Shown one piece after another: positions 15,153 through 23,245 of a stretch of 39,599 nt of DNA. This stretch comes from Burkholderiales bacterium. GTDB lineage: Bacteria; Pseudomonadota; Gammaproteobacteria; Burkholderiales; Burkholderiaceae_C. Position 1 is the first letter of the stretch. Each line of letters starts with the position of its first letter. The notes below the pieces were generated by a model, which was not told the origin of the DNA, ran no database searches, and saw only the letters and a list, made by a program, of their open reading frames with translations. A program made the translations under genes and the position numbers. Location: positions 1 to 39,599 of the forward strand of contig JACRAZ010000034.1 of assembly GCA_016213205.1 (NCBI GenBank). The letters run 5' to 3'.

Positions 15153-17459
15153 TCAGTTTGCGACGGGCACGGTGGCGCCGTCGATCGACAGCAGGAACCT
15201 CGCGATGCGTTCGCGATCGTTCGGGTTGCTGAGCGTGTCGACGCCGCCGGTACCGGCGCTGCGGTGCGCCACGTTGTTCAGCACCTGGGGCAACGAGGTG
15301 GCCGCGCCGCCGTGCAGGAACACCTGCGGGAATGCGTGAATCGACAGCAAGGACGGTGGCGCAAACCCCGATGCCCCCAGCGGCGGCCCCGCATTGGCCC
15401 GCACTTCGTTGAAGAAGGCCAGATCGAAGGTGCCGACGTTGCGCAATTCGCCGACCACCTGGCCGCCGTTGATCGCCACTGCCGCGCCGGGCGGCGGCGT
15501 GAACCGCACGCGGGCCGAAGTCCACTGCGGCCCGCCGTGGCAGGCCTGGCAGTTGGCCGCGGTGAACAGCGCGCGCCCGGCCACCACGTCGGGTTCGGTG
15601 GCCGGCACCGGCGAGATCGGGGCCCGGATGCCGAACTGCTGGAAGGCCTTGATCGCATCCCACGCGCCGACGCCGCGCACGGTGAGTTGCTTGCGCGCGC
15701 CACTGGCCAGCGGCGTGAGGTTGAAGACGGCCGGGTCCGGCGTGATGCCATCGGCCAGCACGATCAAGCCCTGCCCGCCCGAGACGCCGCGGATGTTGAG
15801 CTCGAAGTCTTCCTGCTCGTCGCGCTCGGCCGACCCATTGAGGATGCGCATCACGCTGCGGTCGGCCACGGTCTGGTCGAAATCGGTGTGCTGCGAAATC
15901 GTGCGCCTGGGGCCCGAGCCGAAGATCCACACCACGTTGTCGCTCAGCCCCGCTGGCGTGTGGCAGGCCGCGCAGGAGCCCCAGCCCCGGTTCGACATGC
16001 GCCCGACGATCGGCACGGACGAGCCCTGGGGCGGGTCGAACTCGCCGATCGAGGTGTTGTAGAGCTCCTTGCCGATGTGGACCTTGTCGGCCAGCGTGCC
16101 CGGCGTGGGCAGCCTGGCCGATTGCATCGTGGCCACCACCTGCTCGGGCACGCTGCCCAGATCGATGACCGAGACGCTGCGTGCGATGAAGTTCAGCACG
16201 TAGGCCCGCGTGTCGGTGGCGTTGATGACGATGCCGCGCGGGTTCTTGCCCAGCTTGACCTGCAGCACCCGGCTCGGGTCCAGCGGATCGTTGGCCACCG
16301 TCAGCGCGCCGGTCGCCGGGTTCAGCGCCACCTTCACCAGGTGGTTGCTCGCGGCACTGAGCACATAGCCCTCGTCGGCGCCGTGCTTGAACGCCATGGC
16401 CCACGGCTGGGTGACGAAGAGCTTGTCGGGATGGGCCTGCTGCGCCACCGCGCGGTGCAGGTTGATGGTCTGGCCGGCGTCGAGCAGGGTGCTTCGGTTG
16501 ACCACCGACACCAGGCCGTGCGTGTTGACGTCGAAGCGGACCGGCCCGTTCGGTGACGCACCGGTGTTGGGCAGGAACGCGAAGCCCCCCTTCAAGGCCA
16601 CATGGGCCAGCTGGTTCGGGTAGGCACCGGTGCCGAACTTGAAGTTCGCCGGGTCGCCCGGGTCGCCGGGCGCGATGCGGGCCAGCGCATCGCCCAGCGC
16701 CTTGAAGCCGGTGTCGGCCATCGGGTTCAGCTGGACCTGGCCCAGCACCGCGTCGCTGCCGGTGCTGATCACCGTCAGGCGCCCGGCCTTGGCGTCGTCT
16801 GCGCCATCCACCTTGCCGGGCAACGGCAGCGCGAGGAACTGCGTGACGTACAGCGTTTCGTCGAGGTCGGACGCATCGCCGTTGTTGCTGACGGCCAGGC
16901 CGCGCGGCTCGGTGCCGATGTTGAAGAGGGTCTTGACGACCGCATCGGTGGCGGTGTCGATCACCGAGATCGAGCCGCTGCGCGCATTGGCGACGTAGAG
17001 CTTGCTGCCGTTGGGCGTGAGCACCAGCGCCGCCGGCTCGGTGCCCACCTTGATGGGCACTGGCCTGGCCACCACGCCGTTGGCCAGGTTGGTGCGGATC
17101 ATCGACACCGTGCCACTGACGGTGTTGGCCACGTAGGCCTTGCTGCCGTCGGGCAGGAAGGCCACGCTCGAGGGCTCGGTCTGCACCGGCACTTCGAGCA
17201 GCTTGCGGTTCCGGTCGGCGCGCAGGTCGAAGAAGCTCACCGAGTTGTTGTCGGCATTGGCCACCGCGAGAAAGGCGTTGTCGGCCGTCAGCGCCAGCGC
17301 TTGCGACGCGGTGGGGCCGGCAAAGCGCGTCACCGCGGCGGGCTGCGGCGTGCTGCGCTCCGGCACCAGCACCGCCGCGACGGCGGCGAGCATCACGCCG
17401 GTGGCCAGCACTTCACCCAGCAGCGCCAGGCGCGACGGGCGGCTGCGCAGCGGTGTCAT
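15153..17459 (-). CDS. YVTN beta-propeller / di-haem cytochrome c fusion protein
   Basis: A 768-residue exported or membrane-anchored protein. An N-terminal hydrophobic segment (about 11-33) is followed by a seven-bladed-type propeller with repeated SKAYVANTVSGTVS / SKLYVANARSGSIS YVTN motifs (about 45-450). A C-terminal cytochrome domain carries two covalent haem c motifs, CAACH (496-500) and CQACH (637-641), with a MauG/cytochrome-c-peroxidase-like context (FGSGPRRTISQHTDF). A periplasmic or surface electron-transfer role is likely; whether it is a peroxidase, an oxidase or a partner of the neighbouring secreted proteins cannot be read from the sequence. Its ATG overlaps the TGA stop of the upstream PEP-CTERM gene (ATGA), which suggests translational coupling. 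There is no PEP-CTERM tail of its own. Confidence 0.87.
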   Translation of the reverse strand: MTPLRSRPSRLALLGEVLATGVMLAAVAAVLVPERSTPQPAAVTRFAGPTASQALALTADNAFLAVANADNNSVSFFDLRADRNRKLLEVPVQTEPSSVAFLPDGSKAYVANTVSGTVSMIRTNLANGVVARPVPIKVGTEPAALVLTPNGSKLYVANARSGSISVIDTATDAVVKTLFNIGTEPRGLAVSNNGDASDLDETLYVTQFLALPLPGKVDGADDAKAGRLTVISTGSDAVLGQVQLNPMADTGFKALGDALARIAPGDPGDPANFKFGTGAYPNQLAHVALKGGFAFLPNTGASPNGPVRFDVNTHGLVSVVNRSTLLDAGQTINLHRAVAQQAHPDKLFVTQPWAMAFKHGADEGYVLSAASNHLVKVALNPATGALTVANDPLDPSRVLQVKLGKNPRGIVINATDTRAYVLNFIARSVSVIDLGSVPEQVVATMQSARLPTPGTLADKVHIGKELYNTSIGEFDPPQGSSVPIVGRMSNRGWGSCAACHTPAGLSDNVVWIFGSGPRRTISQHTDFDQTVADRSVMRILNGSAERDEQEDFELNIRGVSGGQGLIVLADGITPDPAVFNLTPLASGARKQLTVRGVGAWDAIKAFQQFGIRAPISPVPATEPDVVAGRALFTAANCQACHGGPQWTSARVRFTPPPGAAVAINGGQVVGELRNVGTFDLAFFNEVRANAGPPLGASGFAPPSLLSIHAFPQVFLHGGAATSLPQVLNNVAHRSAGTGGVDTLSNPNDRERIARFLLSIDGATVPVAN

Positions 17460-18064
17460 GTCCGCCGCCCCTGCGCAGCCACGGTCCGCCGGCTGTACGC
17501 TGCGGCGCCAACCAGGGCCCCCAGCACCAGCGCCAGTGAAGCCGGCTCGGGCACGGCATTGGCCGCTGCAATGTGCAGGTAGGCGCTGCCCAGGCTGCCG
17601 GGCAAGGCCGTCAGTGTCAGCGCATGGGCGCCGGCCCCCAGCTGGAACACGCCGGAACTCATGCCCGGCGTGGCCAGGCACAGCGCCGGGTCGTCGCCAC
17701 AGTCCACGTTGGCCGCCGCCGCCGAGGTGGCGCCGACAAGCACGCCGAAGTCGAACACCTGGAACTCGTCGCCCGACAGGAAGGCGTCCACCACCGTCAG
17801 CGTGGCGCCCGAGGCCGGGGCGTTGAAGGTCCAGGCCGGCGCGTCCAGAAAGCCGGTGGGCGTGCCGCTGCTGCCGATGCAGAACCCGCCGCCGGGGTCG
17901 TCCGGCGCGCAGCCGGCCACCGTGCCGGACGGATCGAAGCTGAATTGCAGGAAGGTGTCCAGCGCGATGGGCCCCGCCCAGCACACCTTCGCGCCGAGCA
18001 GCATGGCGCCCAACACCGCGGCACGCAGCCATGGGCGCACCGAAGCCTTCGCTTGTCCGAGCAT
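17456..18064 (-). CDS. PEP-CTERM sorting domain protein
   Basis: A 202-residue exported protein with an N-terminal signal peptide (hydrophobic core ending near KVCWA). The C-terminal PEP-CTERM tripartite signal has VPEPAS, a hydrophobic segment (LALVLGALVGAAAY) and a basic end (SRR...GRR). In other bacteria this signal is cut by exosortase and the protein is delivered to the cell surface or exopolysaccharide. The middle is a glycine/aspartate-rich beta-type domain with four cysteines and no recognised enzyme motif. A good ribosome binding site (CAGGAG) precedes ATG 18064. The stop overlaps the start of the propeller-cytochrome gene. A sigma-54-like site and a strong hairpin lie upstream. No exosortase gene is in the window. 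Confidence 0.88.
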   Translation of the reverse strand: MLGQAKASVRPWLRAAVLGAMLLGAKVCWAGPIALDTFLQFSFDPSGTVAGCAPDDPGGGFCIGSSGTPTGFLDAPAWTFNAPASGATLTVVDAFLSGDEFQVFDFGVLVGATSAAAANVDCGDDPALCLATPGMSSGVFQLGAGAHALTLTALPGSLGSAYLHIAAANAVPEPASLALVLGALVGAAAYSRRTVAAQGRRT

Positions 18065-18114
18065 GTCGATCTCCTGAACCCTCCGGGGGGATTGAGAGAT
18101 TGAAGGCGCCGCAG

Positions 18115-18143
18115 CGCGGGAGTTCAAGGACGGAACTCCCGCG
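18115..18143 (-). other. Perfect 11-bp stem-loop in the leader of the PEP-CTERM gene
   Basis: CGCGGGAGTTC and its complement GAACTCCCGCG are separated by a 7-nt loop. If transcription starts about 12 nt after the sigma-54-like element at 18155-18170, this hairpin would form the very 5' end of the mRNA. It could protect the transcript, act as an operator, or end read-through from the upstream PEP-CTERM gene; no T run follows on either strand. Confidence 0.45.
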
Positions 18144-18154
18144 GCGCGGTGTGA

Positions 18155-18170
18155 AGCTAGGGGTTCGCCA
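18155..18170 (-). promoter_or_regulatory. Sigma-54-like -24/-12 promoter candidate
   Basis: On the minus strand TGGCGAACCCCTAGCT keeps the invariant GG and GC with the required 10-bp spacing. It matches TGGC at -24 and T-GCT at -12 of the consensus TGGCACG-N4-TTGCW. It is 91 bp before the PEP-CTERM start at 18064. In a GC-rich genome partial matches are frequent, so the weight comes from its position. Confidence 0.4.
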
Positions 18171-18225
18171 TCGTCAATGCGGATCAGGACGACCGTCTCG
18201 GGTGCGGCGCCGCGCAGCCCACGGG

Positions 18226-18687
18226 TCAGCGACGCCGGGGCCTTTGTCGCGCCAGGCCCAGCCCGGCCAGCGCCACGGCCGCCAGCAGCGCGCTGGCCGG
18301 CTCCGGCACCGGGCTTACCGCCGGCTGGGTGAAGGGCGTGAAGCTGTCGGCGGTGAAGCTGAGGCTGCTGCTGCCGTCGCCAAAGGTCCATTGCGTGCCG
18401 TTGCCGGTGATGCCGGGTGCATCCGGCACTGCGAGCAGCAGGCCGAAGTAGTTCTGCTGCGCATCGCTGTAGCCGGTGAAGGCGAGCAATTCGTCGATCG
18501 AGAACAGCTGGTCGAGGTTGAGGTCCTCGTAGCTCAGCGAGAAGGCCACGTTGCCGAGGCCGGGCTCGGGCGGCTGGGCGTTGGTGGTGGCGTCGATCAG
18601 GTACACCGGGGCGGCGCTCGCGGCGGCGGCCAGGCCGAGGCCGGCCAGCAGCGCGGCCAGCCGGCGCTTGAAGTGGGCAGGGTTCAT
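18226..18687 (-). CDS. Small PEP-CTERM sorting domain protein
   Basis: A 153-residue exported protein. The signal peptide (FKRRLAALLAGLGLAAAASA) is followed by an acidic, aromatic-rich domain of about 100 residues that I do not recognise. The C-terminal sorting signal consists of VPEPAS, the hydrophobic stretch LLAAVALAGLGLA and the tail RQRPRRR. AGGAG eight bases before ATG 18687 supports the start; an upstream in-frame ATG (18726) lies inside the neighbouring gene. It begins 28 bp after the DUF4331 gene, so the two are very likely one transcript. Confidence 0.87.
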   Translation of the reverse strand: MNPAHFKRRLAALLAGLGLAAAASAAPVYLIDATTNAQPPEPGLGNVAFSLSYEDLNLDQLFSIDELLAFTGYSDAQQNYFGLLLAVPDAPGITGNGTQWTFGDGSSSLSFTADSFTPFTQPAVSPVPEPASALLAAVALAGLGLARQRPRRR

Positions 18688-18715
18688 GGGGTGGCTCCTG
18701 GGCAAGGGGTGGCGC

Positions 18716-20275
18716 TCACTGCGCACCCGCGTTCGGCGTGGGCAGGTAGGGGAAGGCGGCGGGCAGCGGCACGGCGGCCTGGTCCACGCCGTCGTGCAGC
18801 TTGAAGGCGGTGGCGCCCAGCGGTACCTTGGCCGGGTTGCACTCGAGCCCGAAGCCCAGCGCGTTGGCGTTGCCGTTGGCCATGCACAGCCCGCCCATCA
18901 CCGCCACCAGCGAGATGTCCACCACGTCGTCCTTCGGCCGGCGGCCGTTGGGATAGCCCGCAAAGTCGGTGCCACCGGTGAGCAGGCTGCCCACGATGGC
19001 GAGCCGGTTCTGCTGCGCCAGCGGCACCGCGGGGATGTCGGTGTTGAGCCGCATCTGCTCGGAGGGCACCACGCCGGCCGGCTTGTTGACGCCCGGAATG
19101 CCGGTGAGGAAGGTGGTGACCAGGTCGCCGCGCGGCAGGTTGGTGGGCGCGGTGCCGGGAATGGCCAGCGCGATCTCCAGCAGCGCTGGCAGCGTGGGGT
19201 GGGTGACATAGGTCGCAAACTGAGCGTCCTTGCTCGGGTGCGAGGCGTTGAAGCGGTCCTTGTCGGCCAGGCCAATGACCACCTCGTTGACCAGCGGGTT
19301 GGCCAGGCGCGACACCTGCACCCAGGCGCCGCCGGTGGCCACCGCCGTCTGGTGGCCCGAGGGCGGGTTGGGGTTCAGCAGCTGGCTCTGGCGCAGGCTG
19401 GCGCTGGTCCAGCCGCCGATCACCGGCTCGCCGCCCTGCGTGAGGCAGCTCTTGTGCACTTCCAGCGCGAGCGTGGTGACGTTCTTGTCCTGGATCGAAT
19501 TGGCCGCCGCGGCGTTGATCAGCGCCGGGTTGGTGATCACCGCCAGCGGCGCATTCACCAGGTCGAAGATCGGCCCCAGGTTCACCGCGAAGGCCTCCTG
19601 GCGCTGGCCGACGAACAGGCGGCCCGGCTGCGCGCAGCCGGGGATGTTCACCGTGTGCACATGCTGCGCGGCATAGGCCTCGTAGGCGGCCTTGTCGCCC
19701 AGGGTCTTGGTGCCGATGTAGTCGCTGGGCTTGTCGAACACGCTGCCGCCGCCGGCCTTGGTGACCGGGGCCACGCTGCCGGTGCGGCGGTCGCCACGCA
19801 CCAGGTTCACGCTGAACTGCTCGTTCACGTTCAGCGCCGCGGCGTTGGGCGTGCTCACCATGCCGGCCTGTGTGAGCGGGATGCCCACCATCTGGTCGCC
19901 GATGGGCAGCTTGATGTTCTTGAAGTTGTTGCGGAACTGGAACTGGAAGGTCAGGTCTTCCTTCGCATCGCCGTTGTTGTCGATGTGGATCTCGTACAGC
20001 GCGTTCGGGTCCAGCTTGAAGTAGTTGGGGCCGCCATAGGCGTCCTGCAGCGGCTGGTAGTTCGCGATCAGGGTCACGTAGCCGCTGCGGCCGGGCTCGT
20101 AGCTGTTGAACAGGTAGAAGTCGGTGCCGTCCGCCTTGGGCAGGGTGCCGATGGTCGGCGCCTCGCGGTGGCTGGAAGCCGCAGCCGGCGGCGTGACGAG
20201 GCCGGCCGCGGCGATGGCGGCGAGGGTGGTGAACAGAAACGGCGCAGCACCGCGCCGCCAGTCGAGCTTGGACAT
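18716..20275 (-). CDS. DUF4331 family secreted protein
   Basis: A 519-residue exported protein. After a signal peptide (about residues 1-34) comes the family hallmark ASSHREAP, then a long beta-rich DUF4331 region with DGTDFYLFNSYEPGRSGYVTLIANY and a later GYPNGRRPKDDVVD segment. The biochemical function of DUF4331 is not established to my knowledge; members are extracytoplasmic and are sometimes found with cytochromes or TPR proteins. Several Asp/Asn clusters (DNNGDAKED) could bind calcium. GGAGG before ATG 20275 fixes the start. It leads a - strand gene row containing two PEP-CTERM proteins and a propeller-cytochrome, which suggests a shared surface or periplasmic job. Confidence 0.88.
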   Translation of the reverse strand: MSKLDWRRGAAPFLFTTLAAIAAAGLVTPPAAASSHREAPTIGTLPKADGTDFYLFNSYEPGRSGYVTLIANYQPLQDAYGGPNYFKLDPNALYEIHIDNNGDAKEDLTFQFQFRNNFKNIKLPIGDQMVGIPLTQAGMVSTPNAAALNVNEQFSVNLVRGDRRTGSVAPVTKAGGGSVFDKPSDYIGTKTLGDKAAYEAYAAQHVHTVNIPGCAQPGRLFVGQRQEAFAVNLGPIFDLVNAPLAVITNPALINAAAANSIQDKNVTTLALEVHKSCLTQGGEPVIGGWTSASLRQSQLLNPNPPSGHQTAVATGGAWVQVSRLANPLVNEVVIGLADKDRFNASHPSKDAQFATYVTHPTLPALLEIALAIPGTAPTNLPRGDLVTTFLTGIPGVNKPAGVVPSEQMRLNTDIPAVPLAQQNRLAIVGSLLTGGTDFAGYPNGRRPKDDVVDISLVAVMGGLCMANGNANALGFGLECNPAKVPLGATAFKLHDGVDQAAVPLPAAFPYLPTPNAGAQ

Positions 20276-20330
20276 GGGCAGGTTCCTCCGTGGCATGAAC
20301 GGGCCGCATCTGCCACGCGACGGCCGGCCC

Positions 20331-20346
20331 GGCAGCGCACGTGCCG
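20331..20346 (-). promoter_or_regulatory. Sigma-54-like -24/-12 promoter candidate (weaker)
   Basis: CGGCACGTGCGCTGCC on the minus strand agrees with GGCACG at -24 and TGC at -12 with correct GG-N10-GC spacing. It departs from TGGCACG-N4-TTGCW at three positions. It is 56 bp before the DUF4331 start, giving a predicted leader of about 45 nt. A run of nine G (20406-20414) and a GGCGGC/GCCGCC hairpin (20417-20432) lie further upstream. Confidence 0.3.
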
Positions 20347-20437
20347 TGCCTGCGACTGAGCCATACGCAGGCGCGGCGGGCTGGATGCAGCGGGCGATGC
20401 TTCTAGGGGGGGGGCGGGCGGCGAGCGCCGCCGCGGC

Positions 20438-20677
20438 TCACACGTCCAGTTCGTACACCTCGGCCTCGGCGCGCGCGGCATCGGTGCTGCCGGCGAGCGC
20501 ACGGTCCCACTCGGCGGTGGCGGCGCTGCGGGTGGGCCGCAGGCCGGTGGCCATCACGGCCACTTCTTCGGTGCCGGCGTCGAAATCGGCCACGCGGCGG
20601 CGCTGGGCGTCGAACAGCATCGCGGTGGCGGCGCCGTCGGAATCGATGATCACGAGGTACTTCGCCGGTGCTTGCAT
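20438..20677 (-). CDS. Small conserved-looking protein of unknown function
   Basis: A 79-residue acidic cytosolic protein with no signal peptide or membrane segment. It opens with a beta-strand-like KYLVIIDSDGAATAMLFDAQRR and ends with an Asp/Glu-rich helix (AEAEVYELDV). I do not recognise a family. The codon use is like that of its neighbours and GGAG stands 8 nt before ATG 20677, so I think it is real. It sits between eptA and the DUF4331 gene on the same strand and may be transcribed alone or with eptA. Confidence 0.6.
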   Translation of the reverse strand: MQAPAKYLVIIDSDGAATAMLFDAQRRRVADFDAGTEEVAVMATGLRPTRSAATAEWDRALAGSTDAARAEAEVYELDV

Positions 20678-20756
20678 GGCTGGCTCCAACGCGCTGTGCG
20701 GTCGATGCCGCCAGTGTGCCGCAGCTGGCCCGGTGCGGGCCTTGATCGCGCTCGGA

Positions 20757-22445
20757 TCAGGGTTGCCGGCAGGCGCGGTAGAAGTCCCACTCGGGCCGGT
20801 AGACGCGGGTCTGCACGCCCATCAGGCCCAGCACCGAATGGAACAGGTGGTCGTGCGAGAGGGGCTCGTCCAGCCGTTGCTGCAGGCAGGCCAGTGTCAC
20901 GCCGCTGCGCTGCGCGTAGGCGGGCGAGACCCAGGTGATCCAGGGCACGCGCTTTTGCGTGTCCGGCGCAACGGCGTAGGGCAGGCCATGCAGGTAGAGG
21001 TTGTTCTCGCCCAGCGATTCGCCGTGGTCGGACACGTACAGCAGCGCGCTGTCGTGGCGCTCGGCGCGTTGCGTGAGCCAGCCGATCATGCGTGCGAGCA
21101 CGTGGTCGGTGTAGGCGATGGTGTTGTCGTAGGCGTTCACCACCTCGTCGCGGCTGCAGTCCTGCAGCGATGCGCTGCGGCACTCGGGCAGGAATCGCTT
21201 GAAGCCCTGCGGCGAGCGCTTGTGGTACGCCGGGCCGTGGCTGCCCATCTGGTGCACCACCAGCACCACGCCGCGCGCGCGCCGCTCGGCCGGCAGCGCG
21301 GCGATGCGCTCGTCCAGGCCTTCCAGCACGATCAGGTCGTGGCATTCGCCGTCCGGGCACAGCGTGGGGTGCTTCAGGCCGCTGGTGTTGACGTTGGGCA
21401 CGCGGTCGCACACGCCCTTGCAGCCGGCCTGGTTGTCCAGCCACAGCACCGCGAGGCCGGCGCGCTGCAGCACGTCCACCAGGGTTTCGTGGTCGGACTT
21501 GCGTGACGCGAAGGCCTCGCGCCCGAGGTGCGAGAACATGCACGGCACCGAGGCCGCGGTGCTGGTGCCGCAGGCCCAGGCATTGCGCTGGCTGGCCACG
21601 CCCAGCGCCGCCAGCTCGGGCGTGGTGGGGCGGGTGTAGCCGTTGAGCGTGAGGTGGTCGGCGCGCGCGGTTTCACCCAGCACCAGCACCAGCAGCGGCG
21701 GGCGCGTCGGCGCGCCGGTGGCGGCCGGGGCGGGGGCGGCCAGCGTGGCGTCCTCGCCCAGCGGCAGCAGCACCCGTGCGCCCGGGCGCAGCGGCTGCGC
21801 GGCCACATAGCCCACCGCGTACAGCGAGTTCAGCGGGTTCACCAGGTAGCGCACCTGTTTGTGGTTGCGCAGCGTGGAGGCCAGCGGCTGGAAGCTCGCC
21901 GCCAGCGCGCCCACCAGCAGCACCAGCGCGCCGGCCAGCAGCAGCAGGTTGTCGCGCAGCTGGCGCGGCCAGGGCCGCCAGGCCAGCCGGGTGCGCCACA
22001 CCACCACCACCGGCAGCACGCCCAGCAGGCCCACGGTGAGCAGCAGGCGCAGGCCGAACAGGTCCAGCGTCTCGCGCAGGTTGGTCTGCGCCACGTTCAC
22101 CATCATCGTGCTGTCGATCACCACGCCGTAGCTCAGCATGAAGTGCGCACCGAAGGCGGCCGCGAGCAGTAGGAAGATCAGCATCGGCTTGAGAAGCGCA
22201 CGCCAGGCCAGCAGGGCGAGCAGCAGCACCACCAGCGCGGTGATGCCCAGGCCGAAACCCAGCCCGAAGCCCAGGCCGCGCAGGCCGTCCAGCGCCTGCA
22301 GCCGGTGCAGCGCGATCCACAGCGCCAGGTTGCCGGCGCTGGCGATCCACAGCGCCGCGATGCCGATCAGCCAGGCCGGATGGTGGCCCGCGGTGGCCGG
22401 CGCGGCGGCAGCGGGGGGTGGGGCGGAGGTGCGGCGAAACGTCAT
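20757..22445 (-). CDS. eptA: Lipid A phosphoethanolamine transferase (EptA/MCR family)
   Basis: A 562-residue inner-membrane enzyme that transfers phosphoethanolamine from phosphatidylethanolamine to lipid A (or another surface glycan) and so lowers binding of polymyxins. Five N-terminal membrane helices (about 25-190) precede a periplasmic sulfatase-fold domain. The catalytic motif GETARADH carries the nucleophile Thr259. The MCR-like ACGTSTAASVPCMFS loop, HQMGSHGPAY, and SDHGESLGENNLYLHG supply the zinc ligands. Paired cysteines (ACGT/VPC, CKGVC, CPDGEC, ECR/DC) match the disulfides of the family. The gene lies 68 bp downstream of a PAP2 phosphatase on the same strand and near a PmrAB-like system with a PmrA-type box, which fits regulated lipid A modification. 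No strong ribosome binding site precedes ATG 22445; a diverged repeat element fills that gap. Confidence 0.93.
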   Translation of the reverse strand: MTFRRTSAPPPAAAAPATAGHHPAWLIGIAALWIASAGNLALWIALHRLQALDGLRGLGFGLGFGLGITALVVLLLALLAWRALLKPMLIFLLLAAAFGAHFMLSYGVVIDSTMMVNVAQTNLRETLDLFGLRLLLTVGLLGVLPVVVVWRTRLAWRPWPRQLRDNLLLLAGALVLLVGALAASFQPLASTLRNHKQVRYLVNPLNSLYAVGYVAAQPLRPGARVLLPLGEDATLAAPAPAATGAPTRPPLLVLVLGETARADHLTLNGYTRPTTPELAALGVASQRNAWACGTSTAASVPCMFSHLGREAFASRKSDHETLVDVLQRAGLAVLWLDNQAGCKGVCDRVPNVNTSGLKHPTLCPDGECHDLIVLEGLDERIAALPAERRARGVVLVVHQMGSHGPAYHKRSPQGFKRFLPECRSASLQDCSRDEVVNAYDNTIAYTDHVLARMIGWLTQRAERHDSALLYVSDHGESLGENNLYLHGLPYAVAPDTQKRVPWITWVSPAYAQRSGVTLACLQQRLDEPLSHDHLFHSVLGLMGVQTRVYRPEWDFYRACRQP

Positions 22446-22455
22446 GTCAATGCCG

Positions 22456-22505
22456 CCCGGCCGGCGACCCCAGGGGGCGCAGCGAACGTGGTGAGGGTGG
22501 GCACC
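22456..22505 (-). repeat. Diverged copy of the 75-bp repeat between PAP2 gene and eptA
   Basis: Compared with the reverse complement of the 23.3-kb repeats, this stretch shares the block CCGCCCGGCCG, lacks about 15 bp, then continues GCG-ACCCC-GGGGG, GCGAACG, GTGAGG and TGGG-CACC in the same order. It is therefore an old, partly deleted copy in opposite orientation to the three tandem copies. Confidence 0.55.
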
Positions 22506-22513
22506 ATGTCATC

Positions 22514-23221
22514 CTAGTGGTGCTTTGCCAGCATGCCGATGCGTCGTGCGCCGGCGCGCATCCAGGCCAGGTCCACCATCCAGGCCACCAGCCAGCACAG
22601 CGCGCCGGTCCACAGGGTGTGGCTCATGAAGTGTGCGCCCCGCAGTTGCTGGCCCAGCCCGAACACCAGGCCGGCGGCCAAGGACAGCAGGAGCCAGCGC
22701 CTGGCCAATGCCGGCGCGTGGCGGCGGAACGCGAAGTAGCCATTGACGAAGGCGAAGCCGGCCGAAGCATGGCCGGCGGGGAAACAATGGCCCACGCCGC
22801 CATCGTGCAGCCGAAAGCCCACCCAGTGGGGGATGTAGCGCGCCAGCCCGCCAAAGTCCGCCAGGTCCCAGGGGCAGCTGGTGGCATTGATCGACTTGAG
22901 CATCGCCACCGCCGCCACCGCCGCCAGCGTGCCTGCGGCCAGCTGCAGGCGTTGCGCCAGCGGCAGCTGCCTAAGCCAGCCCATCGGCCACCACACGCCC
23001 AGGCACAGCAGCAGCGCCGCGGCCCAGGACAGGCGCCGCCCGCCCTCGTGCAGCAGGTTGGCCAGCAGCCAGTGGTCGCGCAGCACGAAGCCCGCGGCGC
23101 CACCGGACAGGCGCGCCAGCGCCATGTCCAGCCCGCTGAGCTCCCAGGCCAGCAGCACCGTCAGCAGGGCGGCGGTGGCCCAGGCCAGGCGGGTGTCGCG
23201 GGCGGCGTGCGTGTCATGCAT
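22514..23221 (-). CDS. PAP2 family phosphatase, inner membrane
   Basis: A 235-residue membrane protein with about six helices. The three PAP2 motifs are present in variant form. KSINATSCPWD has Cys where classical enzymes have Arg in K-x6-RP; FPAGHASAG has the catalytic His of motif 2; RGAHFMSHTLW has the nucleophilic His of motif 3. The CPWD variant is familiar from Gram-negative PAP2 proteins thought to act on undecaprenyl pyrophosphate or lipid A phosphates. Paired with eptA it may remove or transfer a lipid A phosphate, or recycle a lipid carrier; this is inference. ATG 23221 is preferred over an upstream in-frame ATG at 23242. The PmrA-like box is 25 bp before this start. Confidence 0.87.
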   Translation of the reverse strand: MHDTHAARDTRLAWATAALLTVLLAWELSGLDMALARLSGGAAGFVLRDHWLLANLLHEGGRRLSWAAALLLCLGVWWPMGWLRQLPLAQRLQLAAGTLAAVAAVAMLKSINATSCPWDLADFGGLARYIPHWVGFRLHDGGVGHCFPAGHASAGFAFVNGYFAFRRHAPALARRWLLLSLAAGLVFGLGQQLRGAHFMSHTLWTGALCWLVAWMVDLAWMRAGARRIGMLAKHH

Positions 23222-23245
23222 GGCCGCGCAGCGTAGGGGCACGCG

